Below the pieces are notes generated by a model that had not been told where the DNA came from, searched no databases, and worked only from the letters and a program-made list of their open reading frames with translations. Below, piece by piece: positions 16,745-25,365 of a stretch of DNA of 64,000 nucleotides. The stretch comes from Belliella baltica DSM 15883 (GTDB lineage Bacteria; Bacteroidota; Bacteroidia; Cytophagales; Cyclobacteriaceae), in the NCBI RefSeq assembly GCF_000265405.1, contig NC_018010.1:2563501-2627500 (forward strand). The letters run 5' to 3'. The translations under genes and the position numbers were made by a program. Numbering within the stretch: the stretch's first letter is position 1; each line of letters starts with the position of its first letter.

Positions 16745-16993
16745 GCGATATTTAATAAGCCCTCTTTCACAAAAGCTGTCATCGATTTTTACTTGATAGA
16801 AAGGCCTTGCAGACATAATTTCTTCCATTATTGATACGTTTATTTCACTTGTTGATATTTATCAAATCTTTTTATTCTTGAAATAGCCTTATAGTGAGTT
16901 TTACACATGATTTTCTTTGATTTTCAAAAAAGAAAGACTGACTTGAAAATTATTGTGTTGAGGGTAGATTATTTACAGAAAAATACCCATTTT
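16745..16993. other. Intergenic, no gene seen
   Basis: AT-rich sequence between the CDF gene and the operator-like repeats. No conserved frame, tRNA or strong hairpin was found. Confidence 0.5.
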
Positions 16994-17029
16994 TGTTGAA
17001 GTTCAACAGATTATAATGTATATTCAACA
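16994..17029 (+). promoter_or_regulatory. Operator-like half-sites before the microprotein
   Basis: TGTTGAA-g-TTCAACA (16994-17008) is a perfect inverted repeat. A third TTCAACA lies at 17023-17029, exactly 21 bp (two helical turns) from the second. The array ends 11 nt before the ATG. Spacing suggests a dimeric regulator; this is inference. Confidence 0.45.
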
Positions 17030-17040
17030 AAAAAACAGCT

Positions 17041-17127
17041 ATGAACGAGGATAAACAATTCAGACTACTATTGGCCATCTCGTCAATAGTTTGGTTAGTC
17101 TTAGTAGGGTTTATAATAGTGTTGTAA
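17041..17127 (+). CDS. 28-residue single-pass membrane microprotein
   Basis: ATG to TAA, 28 residues: a short charged N-terminus (MNEDKQFR) and one continuous hydrophobic helix (LLLAISSIVWLVLVGFIIVL). No family recognised. Support: the codons build an ideal membrane span after a charged cap, operator-like repeats lie just upstream and a perfect terminator follows 70 nt downstream, so a short dedicated transcript is plausible. Such peptides often modulate membrane enzymes or transporters; no target is suggested by context. It is below the usual gene-calling cutoff. Confidence 0.55.
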   Translation: MNEDKQFRLLLAISSIVWLVLVGFIIVL

Positions 17128-17196
17128 GATATTTAAGACTAAAAGCGTTAAGGTCTGTTAATAACAGTTTGCTTTTCAAATGGATTAGATAATTTT

Positions 17197-17228
17197 AAAA
17201 GGGATACATTTTTATGTATCCTTTTTTT
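17197..17228 (+). terminator. Terminator after the microprotein
   Basis: AAAAGGGATACAT (17197-17209), loop TTTT, ATGTATCCTTTTT (17214-17226): 13 perfect pairs and a T-run. Confidence 0.88.
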
Positions 17229-17258
17229 CTGAATTCTTTAAAAATTGACCTTAAACCC

Positions 17259-17299
17259 ACCTCGCAGACTTGTCAGTTCTGCGAGGGTAGATTTTTTTT
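17259..17299 (+). repeat. GC-rich palindrome, REP-like, with T-tract
   Basis: CCTCGCAGA (17260-17268) pairs with TCTGCGAGG (17278-17286), loop CTTGTCAGT, followed by TAGATTTTTTTTTT. It is much richer in G/C than its surroundings and resembles CCTCGCAG-type palindromes I recall as common between Bacteroidetes genes. It follows the preceding terminator by 30 nt and could equally be a second terminator. Confidence 0.55.
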
Positions 17300-17317
17300 T
17301 TCTTTAATGAAAGATCA

Positions 17318-19351
17318 CTATATCAATCCTGCTCTTTTGAGTAGAGCATCAGGTTTTGGTTCTCTTCCACGAAATCTTTTGTACAATATGGATGGATGTG
17401 CCCTTCCTCCGGCAGAAAGAATATTTTCTTTAAAAGAATGAGCAGTTTCTTGATCAAAAATTCCCTTTTCTAAGAATAATTCAAAAGCATCCGCATCTAG
17501 TACTTCGGCCCATTTGTAACTATAATATCCAGCGGCATAGCCACCTTGGAAAATATGAGAAAAAGAAGTACTCATCAAGGTCTCTTCAACTTCTGGAAGG
17601 AGTTCTATGGCTTTCATTTGATTTTTCTCAAATGCTCTTACATCCTCAATTAAATTCGGATCAGTACTATGAAATGCCATATCTAATAATCCGAAACTAA
17701 TTTGTCTTACAGTTTGATAACCTTGCTGAAAGTTTGCTGCTTTTTTGATTTTTTCTATTAAATCCGCCGGAATACTTTCCCCAGTTTCGTAATGTTTGGC
17801 AAATAAATCCAAACATGATTTTTCATAACACCAGTTTTCAAATATCTGCGAGGGCAACTCTACAAAATCCCAATACACACTTGTTCCAGACAAGGATTCG
17901 TATTTGCCTTTGGCAAGCATGCCATGAAGCGCATGTCCAAATTCATGGAACAAGGTTGTAACTTCATTAAAGGTCAATAAAGAAGGCTTGGTTTTAGTGG
18001 GTTTGGTGAAATTACATACAATTGAGACGTGAGGTCTTTGATCTATTCCATTGATCATTTTTTGACCTCTATAGCTCGTCATCCAAGCTCCATTTCGCTT
18101 TCCTGCTCTTGGGAAAAAATCTGCATAAAAGACAGAAATATGATTTCCTTCTTGGTCGGTCACTTCATAGGCGCTTACTTCTGAATGATAAACTGGAATC
18201 TCTTTATTTTCTTTAAACTTTATTCCGAAGAGTTTTTCCGCAGTCTTGAATACACCTTCGATAGCATTTTCTAGTTTGAAATAAGGCCTTAGTAACTCAT
18301 CATCGACCTCGTATTTTTGTTTTTTAAGTTGTTCGGAGTAATAGGCAAAATCCCATTTTTCTAATCTTTCAATTCCGTCTTGCGCTTTTGCAAAAGCTTC
18401 TACCTCTTTTACATCTTCAATTGCCTTTGGCTTTGCTTTTTCTAAGAGGTTATTCAAAAATAAAAGTACTGCAGGTCCATTTTTTGCCATTCTTTCTTCC
18501 AATACAAAATCAGCATGACTTTGATAACCCAGTAGTTTTGCTCTTTCTGATTTTAGTTTGAGCATGTCGATGATGTATTGTTTATTGTCTAAACTGTCAC
18601 CTTTTGAAGCTTTGGTATTATAAGCTATGAAAAGCTCTTTACGCAGGGATCTATCAGATGCGTATGTCATAAAAGGCAGGTAACTCGGGAAAGCCAAAGT
18701 GAAAACCCACTTTCCTTCTAACCCTTTTTCATCGGCAAGTTGAGCTGCTGCTTCTTTAATTGAGTCAGGTAAGCCGTTCAGCTGACTTTCATTTTCAACT
18801 ACAAGTTGATATTTGTTGGTTTCTTCTAAGACATTTTCACCAAACTTCAAGCTTAACTGAGAGAGCTCATGATCTATACTTCGAAGTTTGAGTTTTTCCT
18901 CTTCGTTAAGTTTTGCACCATTTCTCACAAAAGATTTATAAGTTTTATCTAAAAGTGTAGCCTGCTCCTCAGATAAATTAAGATGGTCTTTTTGGGAATA
19001 TACTTGATTGATCCTATCAAAAAGCTCCTCGTCCAGTAAAATATCATTTCCATGTGCTGTCAAGAGGGGAGAAATCTCACGTGCCAAAACTTGAATTTCT
19101 TCATTTGTTTCGGCAGCATTCAGATTGAAAAAGATCGAGGAAATAAAATTCAATTTAGCACCAGCATTATCTAAAGCTTCAATCGTGTTTTGGAAATCTG
19201 GTAAAGCTTGACTCTTAATTAGGTCAATTTCTGATTTGGCAATTTGAATAGCTTCTTTGATAGCTGGTAAAAAATGCCTTGTTTTAATTTGATCAAATGG
19301 GGCTGTTTCGAATGGGGTTTTGAATGTTTCCAATAAAGGATTAGTCATCAT
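17318..19351 (-). CDS. M3 family zinc metallopeptidase (peptidyl-dipeptidase/oligopeptidase A type)
   Basis: 677 residues, no signal peptide, so cytoplasmic. It is expected to degrade short peptides. The zinc motif TLFHEFGHALHGML (HExxH, about residues 464-477) and the third ligand region ENWCYEKSCLDLF lie where the family has them. The helical N-terminal half begins NPLLETFKTPFETAPFDQI, and the substrate loop GGYAAGYYSYKWAEVLDAD is near residue 615. Length is normal for Dcp/PrlC. Two adjacent ATGs are possible starts. It is convergent with the microprotein transcript and has a -7 box upstream. Confidence 0.93.
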   Translation of the reverse strand: MMTNPLLETFKTPFETAPFDQIKTRHFLPAIKEAIQIAKSEIDLIKSQALPDFQNTIEALDNAGAKLNFISSIFFNLNAAETNEEIQVLAREISPLLTAHGNDILLDEELFDRINQVYSQKDHLNLSEEQATLLDKTYKSFVRNGAKLNEEEKLKLRSIDHELSQLSLKFGENVLEETNKYQLVVENESQLNGLPDSIKEAAAQLADEKGLEGKWVFTLAFPSYLPFMTYASDRSLRKELFIAYNTKASKGDSLDNKQYIIDMLKLKSERAKLLGYQSHADFVLEERMAKNGPAVLLFLNNLLEKAKPKAIEDVKEVEAFAKAQDGIERLEKWDFAYYSEQLKKQKYEVDDELLRPYFKLENAIEGVFKTAEKLFGIKFKENKEIPVYHSEVSAYEVTDQEGNHISVFYADFFPRAGKRNGAWMTSYRGQKMINGIDQRPHVSIVCNFTKPTKTKPSLLTFNEVTTLFHEFGHALHGMLAKGKYESLSGTSVYWDFVELPSQIFENWCYEKSCLDLFAKHYETGESIPADLIEKIKKAANFQQGYQTVRQISFGLLDMAFHSTDPNLIEDVRAFEKNQMKAIELLPEVEETLMSTSFSHIFQGGYAAGYYSYKWAEVLDADAFELFLEKGIFDQETAHSFKENILSAGGRAHPSILYKRFRGREPKPDALLKRAGLI

Positions 19352-19394
19352 ATTTTATTTAAGTGATTTCAAAAAAGAAACGATTTTAGGAGTA

Positions 19395-19402
19395 CAAAGT
19401 TA
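19395..19402 (-). promoter_or_regulatory. -7 box for the M3 peptidase gene
   Basis: Minus-strand TAACTTTG, about 44 nt before the start; no perfect -33 partner. Confidence 0.5.
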
Positions 19403-19447
19403 AAAATAATAGGCTCAAGAAAGGGCATTTTTAAATTTCTCTATCTT

Positions 19448-20095
19448 TTATTTGTAAACCAACATATAGAATACAAGCCAAGCTATTAGTGGGACTACAT
19501 AGCCAAAGAGAACCATGGTAAAAGATTTTTTTAAATCTCTTTTGCTGTAAATATGTATTCCTAATGTCAAAAACCAGCAATATATCGCTTCGAAAATATT
19601 GATCGTTTTTAAAGGGTAAAAGAATTTGCGATGTAAATCTGAAGTGTCAACAACATTTAATAAGGAGAGAGGATAAAAATCCTTGATTTCTTGTGCTGAA
19701 ACAGATTCAGCTGGTGAAATGTAAATGAGGAGTTTGATAAGCTCAGGAAGAATAAATACAATCTCAGCTACTAAAGCAAATTTCCACATGGATCTAAATG
19801 AAATTTTGTGACCCAGAATAAACACGCCTGTCCAAATAGTAAAACTTGTCAGAGTAAATTTCCAAAGTAATGCAAAAGGTGTCCAAATATAGTCCAAGGC
19901 ATTAAAAATAAAGAAAAAGGTTAAAGAGCCATCTTGTGCTAATTTTTCATAGCCAGGTATTGATTCAAGAATAATATCATTGGTCACAAATCTGATTGAG
20001 ATATATAAAAGAACAATGATGACAAAAAATAATCTTTTGTCGAAATTAATTAAGTCTTCGATACGTTGTGCAAGAGGAGAAGTAGGTTTTGCCAT
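19448..20095 (-). CDS. Conserved-looking integral membrane protein, unknown function
   Basis: 215 residues with about five predicted helices (about 21-40, 58-100 in two, 113-132, 165-185, 195-213) after a short polar N-terminus (MAKPTSPLAQRIEDLINFDK). The pattern loosely recalls Yip1/YIF1-type membrane proteins, but I see no diagnostic motif and make no functional call. It shares a 78-bp intergenic region with the divergent TPR gene, each having a -7-like box, so the pair may be co-regulated. Confidence 0.75.
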   Translation of the reverse strand: MAKPTSPLAQRIEDLINFDKRLFFVIIVLLYISIRFVTNDIILESIPGYEKLAQDGSLTFFFIFNALDYIWTPFALLWKFTLTSFTIWTGVFILGHKISFRSMWKFALVAEIVFILPELIKLLIYISPAESVSAQEIKDFYPLSLLNVVDTSDLHRKFFYPLKTINIFEAIYCWFLTLGIHIYSKRDLKKSFTMVLFGYVVPLIAWLVFYMLVYK

Positions 20096-20115
20096 TGAAT
20101 AAAATTTATTATTGC

Positions 20116-20123
20116 CAAAAGTA
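20116..20123 (-). promoter_or_regulatory. -7 box for the membrane protein gene
   Basis: Minus-strand TACTTTTG, 20 nt before the start; no clear -33 box. Confidence 0.45.
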
Positions 20124-20145
20124 AATTTTTGTTTGGAATACCTGA

Positions 20146-20153
20146 TAGTTTTG
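20146..20153 (+). promoter_or_regulatory. -7 box for the exported TPR gene
   Basis: TAGTTTTG fits TAnnTTTG. The predicted transcript start (about 20160) favours the ATG at 20174 over the GTG at 20165. Confidence 0.45.
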
Positions 20154-20173
20154 CGTTGTAAATTGTGATAACC

Positions 20174-21376
20174 ATGAGATTAAAATTATTTATGGGCTGT
20201 CTTTTATTTGTTTCGTTTATTGGTCAGCTCAGCGCAGATCAAAATGACAAGAAAGATCAAGCAGAAAGCAGTTCTTCAAGTTCTGAGTATTTACTTTTGG
20301 ACAAAGGGCTTCAGTTCAGAATAACCGAGGCAGTGAATAGTCTTTACAATTTTGATTTTGAGGTGGCTGAACGAGGCTTTAGAGTCATTCAACTTCAATA
20401 TCCAGATCATCCCTTACCATATTTTTTGATGGGATTGAGTACTTGGTGGAAGATTACCCCTGATTTGGAGAATAAGCGTTTCGATGAGCTATTTATTAGA
20501 CAGATGGATGTGACTATTGAAAAAGCAGAAGCCATTTACAAAAAAGACCCCACAAATAAAGAGGCAGCTTTTTTTCTTTCTGGCGCCTATGGGTTTCAAG
20601 GAAGACTATATAGCGAGAGGAGAAGTTGGGCAAAAGCAACTTTTGCTGGTAAAAATGCGATGAAGTACCTCAATTTAAGTAAAGGTGAAGATGAATTGAA
20701 TCCAGAATTGCTTCTTGGAGATGCACTTTTCAATTATTTTTCTGTTTGGATTCCGGAGAATTATCCTTTACTAAAGCCAGTACTTGCTTTTTTTCCAGCA
20801 GGTGATAAAAATCTTGGACTTTTACAATTAGAGGATGTCGCTCAAAATGCTTTTTATGCAAGAGTAGAAGCGCAATACTTTTTATTTCGGTTATATGCAT
20901 CTGAGGAAAAGCAGCCCTATAAAGCTTTAGCAATCACACAGTATTTGCATGAAAAGTATCCAAATAACCCATATTTTCATAGATCTCATGCCAGACATTT
21001 GTATGCAGTAGGAAGAATAAATGAATCCAAAGACATGTCTATGGAAATTCTCAGAAGGCTAGACGAAAAGTGGACAGGATATGAATCTAATAGTGGAAGG
21101 TATGCCGCTTTTTACATCGCACAGTATAATGATAGAATAAATAACAAAGCAGAAGCCAAGAAGTATTATGAAAAAACCCTTTCCTACGGTGAAGAATCAG
21201 AAAGCCAAGAAAGCGGTTATTATCTATATTCACTTATTGCATTGGGGAAAATAGCAAACGAACAAAAAGACAAGAAAAAGGCAAAGGCATATTTCAACCA
21301 AGTGAAGAAATATGCTAAGCGAAAACATCCTGCACACAAAGAAGCAAGAGACTATATCAAAAAGAATAAACTTTAA
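20174..21376 (+). CDS. Exported TPR-repeat protein
   Basis: 400 residues from MRLKLFMGCLLFVSF, a Sec signal peptide probably cleaved near LSA-DQ, so periplasmic. A serine-rich linker (ESSSSSS) precedes helical TPR-like repeats, including NFDFEVAERGFRVIQLQYPD, KPYKAL-type pairs and a lysine-rich C-terminus (KKKAKAYFNQVKKYAKRKHP). Function unknown. Bacteroidetes have many such periplasmic TPR proteins, often tied to outer-membrane assembly, but nothing here fixes a role. An upstream in-frame GTG would add three residues. Confidence 0.8.
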   Translation: MRLKLFMGCLLFVSFIGQLSADQNDKKDQAESSSSSSEYLLLDKGLQFRITEAVNSLYNFDFEVAERGFRVIQLQYPDHPLPYFLMGLSTWWKITPDLENKRFDELFIRQMDVTIEKAEAIYKKDPTNKEAAFFLSGAYGFQGRLYSERRSWAKATFAGKNAMKYLNLSKGEDELNPELLLGDALFNYFSVWIPENYPLLKPVLAFFPAGDKNLGLLQLEDVAQNAFYARVEAQYFLFRLYASEEKQPYKALAITQYLHEKYPNNPYFHRSHARHLYAVGRINESKDMSMEILRRLDEKWTGYESNSGRYAAFYIAQYNDRINNKAEAKKYYEKTLSYGEESESQESGYYLYSLIALGKIANEQKDKKKAKAYFNQVKKYAKRKHPAHKEARDYIKKNKL

Positions 21377-21547
21377 TTGAAATCTGCCGTTTACTGGAAA
21401 TGAATTTCAATAGATAATTTGAATAAATTAAAGAACCTAATATAAAACAGTTGAATTTTACTCCATTCCTGCAATAAGAAATAACAATATTTTGTAAGAG
21501 TGGTCGTTTTTTATTGGAAAGGGTTAGAAAATAAATTTAAATTATAT

Positions 21548-21555
21548 TAACTTTG
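21548..21555 (+). promoter_or_regulatory. -7 box for the Lrp-family gene
   Basis: TAACTTTG, 32 nt before the ATG; no clear -33 box. Confidence 0.5.
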
Positions 21556-21587
21556 TACAACATAAAATTCTGTAAATTCTTTAGAAC

Positions 21588-22070
21588 ATGGATAACAGCG
21601 TAAGAGTAAAATTTGATAAAATAGATAGAAAGATATTAGAGATTCTTCAAGCAAACGCAAAAATTACAAATGCGCAGCTTTCAAAAGATATTGGACTTTC
21701 TCCTGCACCAACTTTGGAAAGGGTAAAAAAACTAGAGCAATCAGGAATCATAAAAAGTTATCATGCAAAGCTAGACCCTGAAAGAATAGGACTTGGAGTT
21801 AGCACTTTTGTTTTGGTAAGCTTAATAGGTCACAATAAAAGCAATATTGATGCATTCATGAAGGAGATCAATGGTATTCAAGAAGTGATTGAATGTCACC
21901 ACATTACTGGTACAGGTGATTTTATTTTGAAAATCATTGCAAAAGACATCACTGCATACCAAAAATTGATGCTTGAGAAAGTAAGTGAAATCAGAGAGGT
22001 GGATTCAATGCAGTCTATGGTAATCCTTTCTACTTTTAAGGATAGCAAAGTTCTTCCTATTCCAATGTAA
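21588..22070 (+). CDS. Lrp/AsnC family transcriptional regulator
   Basis: 160 residues. The N-terminal helix-turn-helix (DKIDRKILEILQANAKITNAQ onward, recognition helix around SPAPTLERVKKLEQSGII, about 10-57) is followed by the RAM ligand-binding domain with GTGDFILKIIAKDI (about 107-120). Such proteins sense amino acids and form octamers on DNA. Regulon unknown; the downstream Nudix gene lies past a terminator, so it is not strictly in the same transcript. It has its own -7 box. Confidence 0.94.
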   Translation: MDNSVRVKFDKIDRKILEILQANAKITNAQLSKDIGLSPAPTLERVKKLEQSGIIKSYHAKLDPERIGLGVSTFVLVSLIGHNKSNIDAFMKEINGIQEVIECHHITGTGDFILKIIAKDITAYQKLMLEKVSEIREVDSMQSMVILSTFKDSKVLPIPM

Positions 22071-22088
22071 TCAATTTCAAAATCATTG

Positions 22089-22120
22089 AAAAGGGAGTCT
22101 AGAGATAGTCTCCCTTTTTT
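22089..22120 (+). terminator. Terminator after the Lrp-family gene
   Basis: AAAAGGGAG (22089-22097) pairs with CTCCCTTTT (22110-22118) and is followed by T residues. An upstream TTG start for the Nudix frame (22086) would lie on this hairpin and is therefore rejected. Confidence 0.82.
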
Positions 22121-22139
22121 ATTGGACTTAAATTCAGAT

Positions 22140-22679
22140 ATGAAAAATCCTTGGCAAACCAAGAATAGCAAAACCATATACGAGAATGCTTGGATTAAAT
22201 TGGAGCATCATGATGTAGTAATACCTTCAGGAAAAGATGGTGTGTATGGTAAGGTATGCTTCAAAAATAAAGCAATTGGTATCATTCCAATTGATAAAGA
22301 AGGGAATACTTGGTTAGTGGGGCAATATCGCTATACTTTAAATGCCTATTCCCTGGAAATCCCAATGGGTGGAGGACCCATCAATGAAGACTTTTTGGAT
22401 AGTGCAAAACGAGAATTAAAAGAGGAAACTGGCTTGACTGCTGAAAAATGGACAAAAATTATGACTATACATACTTCCAATTCTGTGACAGATGAAGAAG
22501 GGTTCATTTATTTGGCTGAAGAACTTACTAAAGGAGAAACGGAGTTTGAAGAAACTGAGCAATTAGAAATTGTGAAATTACCATTGAGTTTGGCAGTTCA
22601 GAAAGTTATGGAAGGGGAAATTACTGATGCAATTTCCATCGCAGGTCTTCTTAAAGTTGCAAAAATGTTCAATCTTTGA
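22140..22679 (+). CDS. Nudix hydrolase, ADP-ribose pyrophosphatase-like
   Basis: 179 residues from MKNPWQTKNSKTIYENAW. The complete Nudix box (G-x5-E-x7-REL-x-EE-x-GL) spans GGGPINEDFLDSAKRELKEE and the following TGL (about residues 80-102), supplying the metal-binding glutamates. The fold and preceding LVGQYRYTLNAYSLEIPMGG resemble ADP-ribose/sugar-nucleotide hydrolases (NudF-like); exact substrate is uncertain. The ATG is chosen because the longer frame begins inside the upstream terminator. The gene is followed after 25 nt by the MATE gene and may be co-transcribed with it. Confidence 0.9.
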   Translation: MKNPWQTKNSKTIYENAWIKLEHHDVVIPSGKDGVYGKVCFKNKAIGIIPIDKEGNTWLVGQYRYTLNAYSLEIPMGGGPINEDFLDSAKRELKEETGLTAEKWTKIMTIHTSNSVTDEEGFIYLAEELTKGETEFEETEQLEIVKLPLSLAVQKVMEGEITDAISIAGLLKVAKMFNL

Positions 22680-22704
22680 ATTCTGATTAAAAGTAATTTT
22701 TGTT

Positions 22705-24069
22705 ATGACCAAAATCAATTTTAAAGATCATTTTTCAAAAACATTTATTTTAGCCTATCCTGTGATGTTGAGTCAACTTGGACAGGTACTTGTTGGTGTT
22801 GCAGATAGTATGATGGTTGGCAGGCTGGGAGCAGAGCCTTTAGCTGCAGCTTCTTTAGCTAATAGTATATTTTTCGTTTTGCTCATGTTTGGTATTGGTG
22901 TGTCTATGGCTATTACACCACTTGTGGCAATGGCTGACGGGAAAAATAAAAGTAGCAGAATTGGAAGGCTATTTAGGCATGGTTTTACCATAAATATGGG
23001 TACCGGCTTAGTCTTGTTTCTACTGATTATTTTGTTTTCTCCACTACTTCAATACATGAACCAACCAGAACAAGTTGTAGAGTTAGCAATTCCCTATTTA
23101 GCAATTATTACTTTATCCATTGTTCCTTTTATGTTTTTTCAGACTTTTAAGCAGTTTGCAGAAGGATTGTCTCAAACTAAGCAAGCAATGTATATAACCA
23201 TTATTTGCAATGGTTTGAATGTATTCCTCAATTGGGTCATGATTTATGGTAATTTAGGTTTCCCCGCTTTGGGTTTGAATGGAGCGGGGTGGGCAACTTT
23301 AATTTCAAGAGTTTTAATGGGAATCGTGATAGCTTATTATGTTTTCAAATCTAGGAGATACAAATCTTTCGATTTGGGATTCCGTATCAAACGATTTTCA
23401 TTTCCAATGATTTCAAAAATGCTAAGAATAGGAGTGCCTACAGGTTTCCAGTTTATTTTTGAAGTAGGTGCTTTTAGTACTGCTGCGATTATGATGGGAT
23501 GGATAGGCGTATCAGCTCTAGCAGCGCATCAGATTGCCATAAATCTTGCATCAGTCAGTTATATGATGGCGTCAGGATTGTCTGCTGCAGCAATGGTAAG
23601 AGTTGGTAATCAGTTGGGAAGAAAGGATATTAAAACACTTAGAGAGGCTGGCTTTACTGTGTTTGCAATGGCTGCGATTTTTATGTTGGTTTCTGCTGTT
23701 TTATTTATTGCCTTGAGAGAATTCTTGCCTTCCCTTTACATCGATGATAAAGCAGTGATTCAAATGAGTGCTAGTTTATTGATTATTGCTGGATTTTTCC
23801 AACTTTCAGATGGTATTCAAGTGGTCGGTTTGGGTGCTTTGAGGGGAATGGCAGATGTACGTGTCCCTACGATTGTTACTTTGATTGCCTATTGGGTGAT
23901 TGGTCTTCCCTTAGGTTATGTTTTCGCATTTGTTTTTGATATGCAAGAAAAAGGTATCTGGTACGGATTGCTTATTGGGTTGACAGTCACAGGATTTATG
24001 TTGCTTTATAGATTCCATTCACTCAGTGCGAGATTGCTTCGAAAGCAAGGAGTAATTCAAGCTGTATAA
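22705..24069 (+). CDS. MATE family efflux transporter
   Basis: 454 residues with twelve predicted helices in two six-helix lobes, as for NorM-type MATE proteins that export cationic drugs or metabolites using Na+ or H+. Helix 1 carries AYPVMLSQLGQVLVGVADSMMVGRLG (split here only for description), and the lobes show PLVAMADGKN and HQIAINLASVSYMMASGLS. The second lobe repeats the ISAAAMVRVGNQLGRKD-type segment. Substrate unknown. It probably shares a transcript with the Nudix gene. Confidence 0.93.
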   Translation: MTKINFKDHFSKTFILAYPVMLSQLGQVLVGVADSMMVGRLGAEPLAAASLANSIFFVLLMFGIGVSMAITPLVAMADGKNKSSRIGRLFRHGFTINMGTGLVLFLLIILFSPLLQYMNQPEQVVELAIPYLAIITLSIVPFMFFQTFKQFAEGLSQTKQAMYITIICNGLNVFLNWVMIYGNLGFPALGLNGAGWATLISRVLMGIVIAYYVFKSRRYKSFDLGFRIKRFSFPMISKMLRIGVPTGFQFIFEVGAFSTAAIMMGWIGVSALAAHQIAINLASVSYMMASGLSAAAMVRVGNQLGRKDIKTLREAGFTVFAMAAIFMLVSAVLFIALREFLPSLYIDDKAVIQMSASLLIIAGFFQLSDGIQVVGLGALRGMADVRVPTIVTLIAYWVIGLPLGYVFAFVFDMQEKGIWYGLLIGLTVTGFMLLYRFHSLSARLLRKQGVIQAV

Positions 24070-24121
24070 ATCATGCTTTTTTATTCCTGCTTTAATTCCT
24101 ATTTTGAGGAAAAAATAGAGC

Positions 24122-24461
24122 ATGATAGCAGCACGTCCCGCAAGTTTTTCTAGAGTAGTTATTACAGAATTGATGATCCCTTCTTATGCTAATTTTGGAG
24201 GTAAAATACATGGAGGAATTTTACTTTCCCTCATGGATAAAGTTGCTTATGCAACAGCGTCCAAGCATAGCGGAGCTTATTGTGTAACTGTTTCTGTAGA
24301 TACGGTTGATTTTTTAGAACCTGTGGAGGTAGGAGAATTGGTTTCATTAATGGCTTCTTGCGGAAGGAGCATTTTTTGATGGAAAGAAAGTCACTTACTT
24401 AGATGGAAGACAAAAGGAAATCATGCCAATCCCTCGGCATAGAAGTTATTTAGGGAATTAA
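24122..24461 (+). pseudogene. Broken acyl-CoA thioesterase (hotdog fold)
   Basis: The first 78 codons encode a clear acyl-CoA thioesterase N-terminal half: RPASFSRVVITELMIPSYAN, GGKIHGGILLSLMDKVAYA (catalytic Asp region) and VTVSVDTVDFLEPVEVGELV. The frame then ends prematurely at 24379. Another frame, open from 24351, continues with LAEGAFFDGKKVTYLDG and ends PIPRHRSYLGN at 24461. The expected middle strands (VNYVGxTS..., HTNxSYFTMVA) of a 150-170-residue enzyme are absent from every frame, so a deletion changing frame near 24355, not a point frameshift, best explains it. Whether the second segment is the original C-terminus is uncertain. Confidence 0.65.
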
Positions 24462-25180
24462 GAAAAAGATAAGACATCTGAAAAGGTGTCTTTTTTTTTT
24501 GTTGATTCAATTTGAAAAAGGATTCCTTTAATAATCAAAAAATGACCAATAAGATAGGAAAGCATGATAAAGAAATGATTTAAAATATTTTCTAAGAAAA
24601 TATCATCGCCCATCAAGGCATCACTGATAAAAAATGAAATAACTCCTAGGAATGTCAAAACAAAGCTCTTTCTGCTCACATAGAACCGTCTATTTAATGC
24701 AAAAATTATCGTGATTGATGTAATGAATGAATAAATGATTGCAGGAGCTGCAAAGTTACCTAGTGATGGGTATAAAATTATTGTAGCTCCTAAAATAACG
24801 ACACTTGATAGAAATTCTGGCCAACGTGCTAAAAAGCTAATTTTCTTTTTAGGGAAAGAATTTACAGATAAAAAGTATAAATATGCATAGGAAGTTTGGG
24901 CTACAATAAATGTGCAAATCCCAACTAGTTTGAATAATTCCTCATTAATTGTAAATAAGAGGAAGATATCACCTAAGAACGAAAAGATTGTAGCAACCAT
25001 CAATGCAGGGATCAATTGGTGTTGCGTCTCGTTGAATTTGTGAAATAGATAAATTAATAAAATTGGTACGATTAGAGGTTTAGTAATATAAAATCCAAGT
25101 TCATTTTTTGTTACCAAAAAAAATAAACTCACTAAAGAAATTATACTATAAACTAGTTCTAATTTTGAATACCTACTCAT
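24458..25180 (-). CDS. YhhN/TMEM86 family membrane protein (lysoplasmalogenase-like)
   Basis: 240 residues from MSRYSKLELVYSI, eight predicted helices. Family signatures: FLGDIFLLF (about 70-78), the ISDALMG segment (about 190) and YLIGHFLIIKGI (about 215-226). Human TMEM86 and some bacterial members hydrolyse lysoplasmalogen; a catalytic role here is inferred from family only. An upstream TTG adds four residues. The 3' end overlaps the pseudogene by 4 nt, and its last codons contain the plus-strand terminator. Confidence 0.82.
   Translation of the reverse strand: MSRYSKLELVYSIISLVSLFFLVTKNELGFYITKPLIVPILLIYLFHKFNETQHQLIPALMVATIFSFLGDIFLLFTINEELFKLVGICTFIVAQTSYAYLYFLSVNSFPKKKISFLARWPEFLSSVVILGATIILYPSLGNFAAPAIIYSFITSITIIFALNRRFYVSRKSFVLTFLGVISFFISDALMGDDIFLENILNHFFIMLSYLIGHFLIIKGILFQIESTKKKDTFSDVLSFS
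24471..24500 (+). terminator. Terminator of the MATE/thioesterase transcript
   Basis: AAGACATC (24471-24478), loop TGAAAA, GGTGTCTT (24485-24492; one G-T pair), then a long T-run. It lies inside the coding end of the convergent YhhN-family gene. Confidence 0.75.
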
Positions 25181-25365
25181 GAAGACTTCCAAATATTATT
25201 CTTTAAAAATCGAATTTATGTCAAAAATTTTGAAGCGAATATAGTTTCCTTGAATATTTTTAATATAAAAATAATGAAATAACTATATAAACGTATTTTT
25301 AAAATTAATTAATAGTTAAGAGTAAATATGATATAAAAAAAAGAATTTTTTGTGAATAATTATTT

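Noticed and set aside
22086..22139. N-terminal extension of the Nudix protein
   Set aside because: It begins on the Lrp-gene terminator hairpin; the ATG at 22140 gives the family-normal N-terminus.
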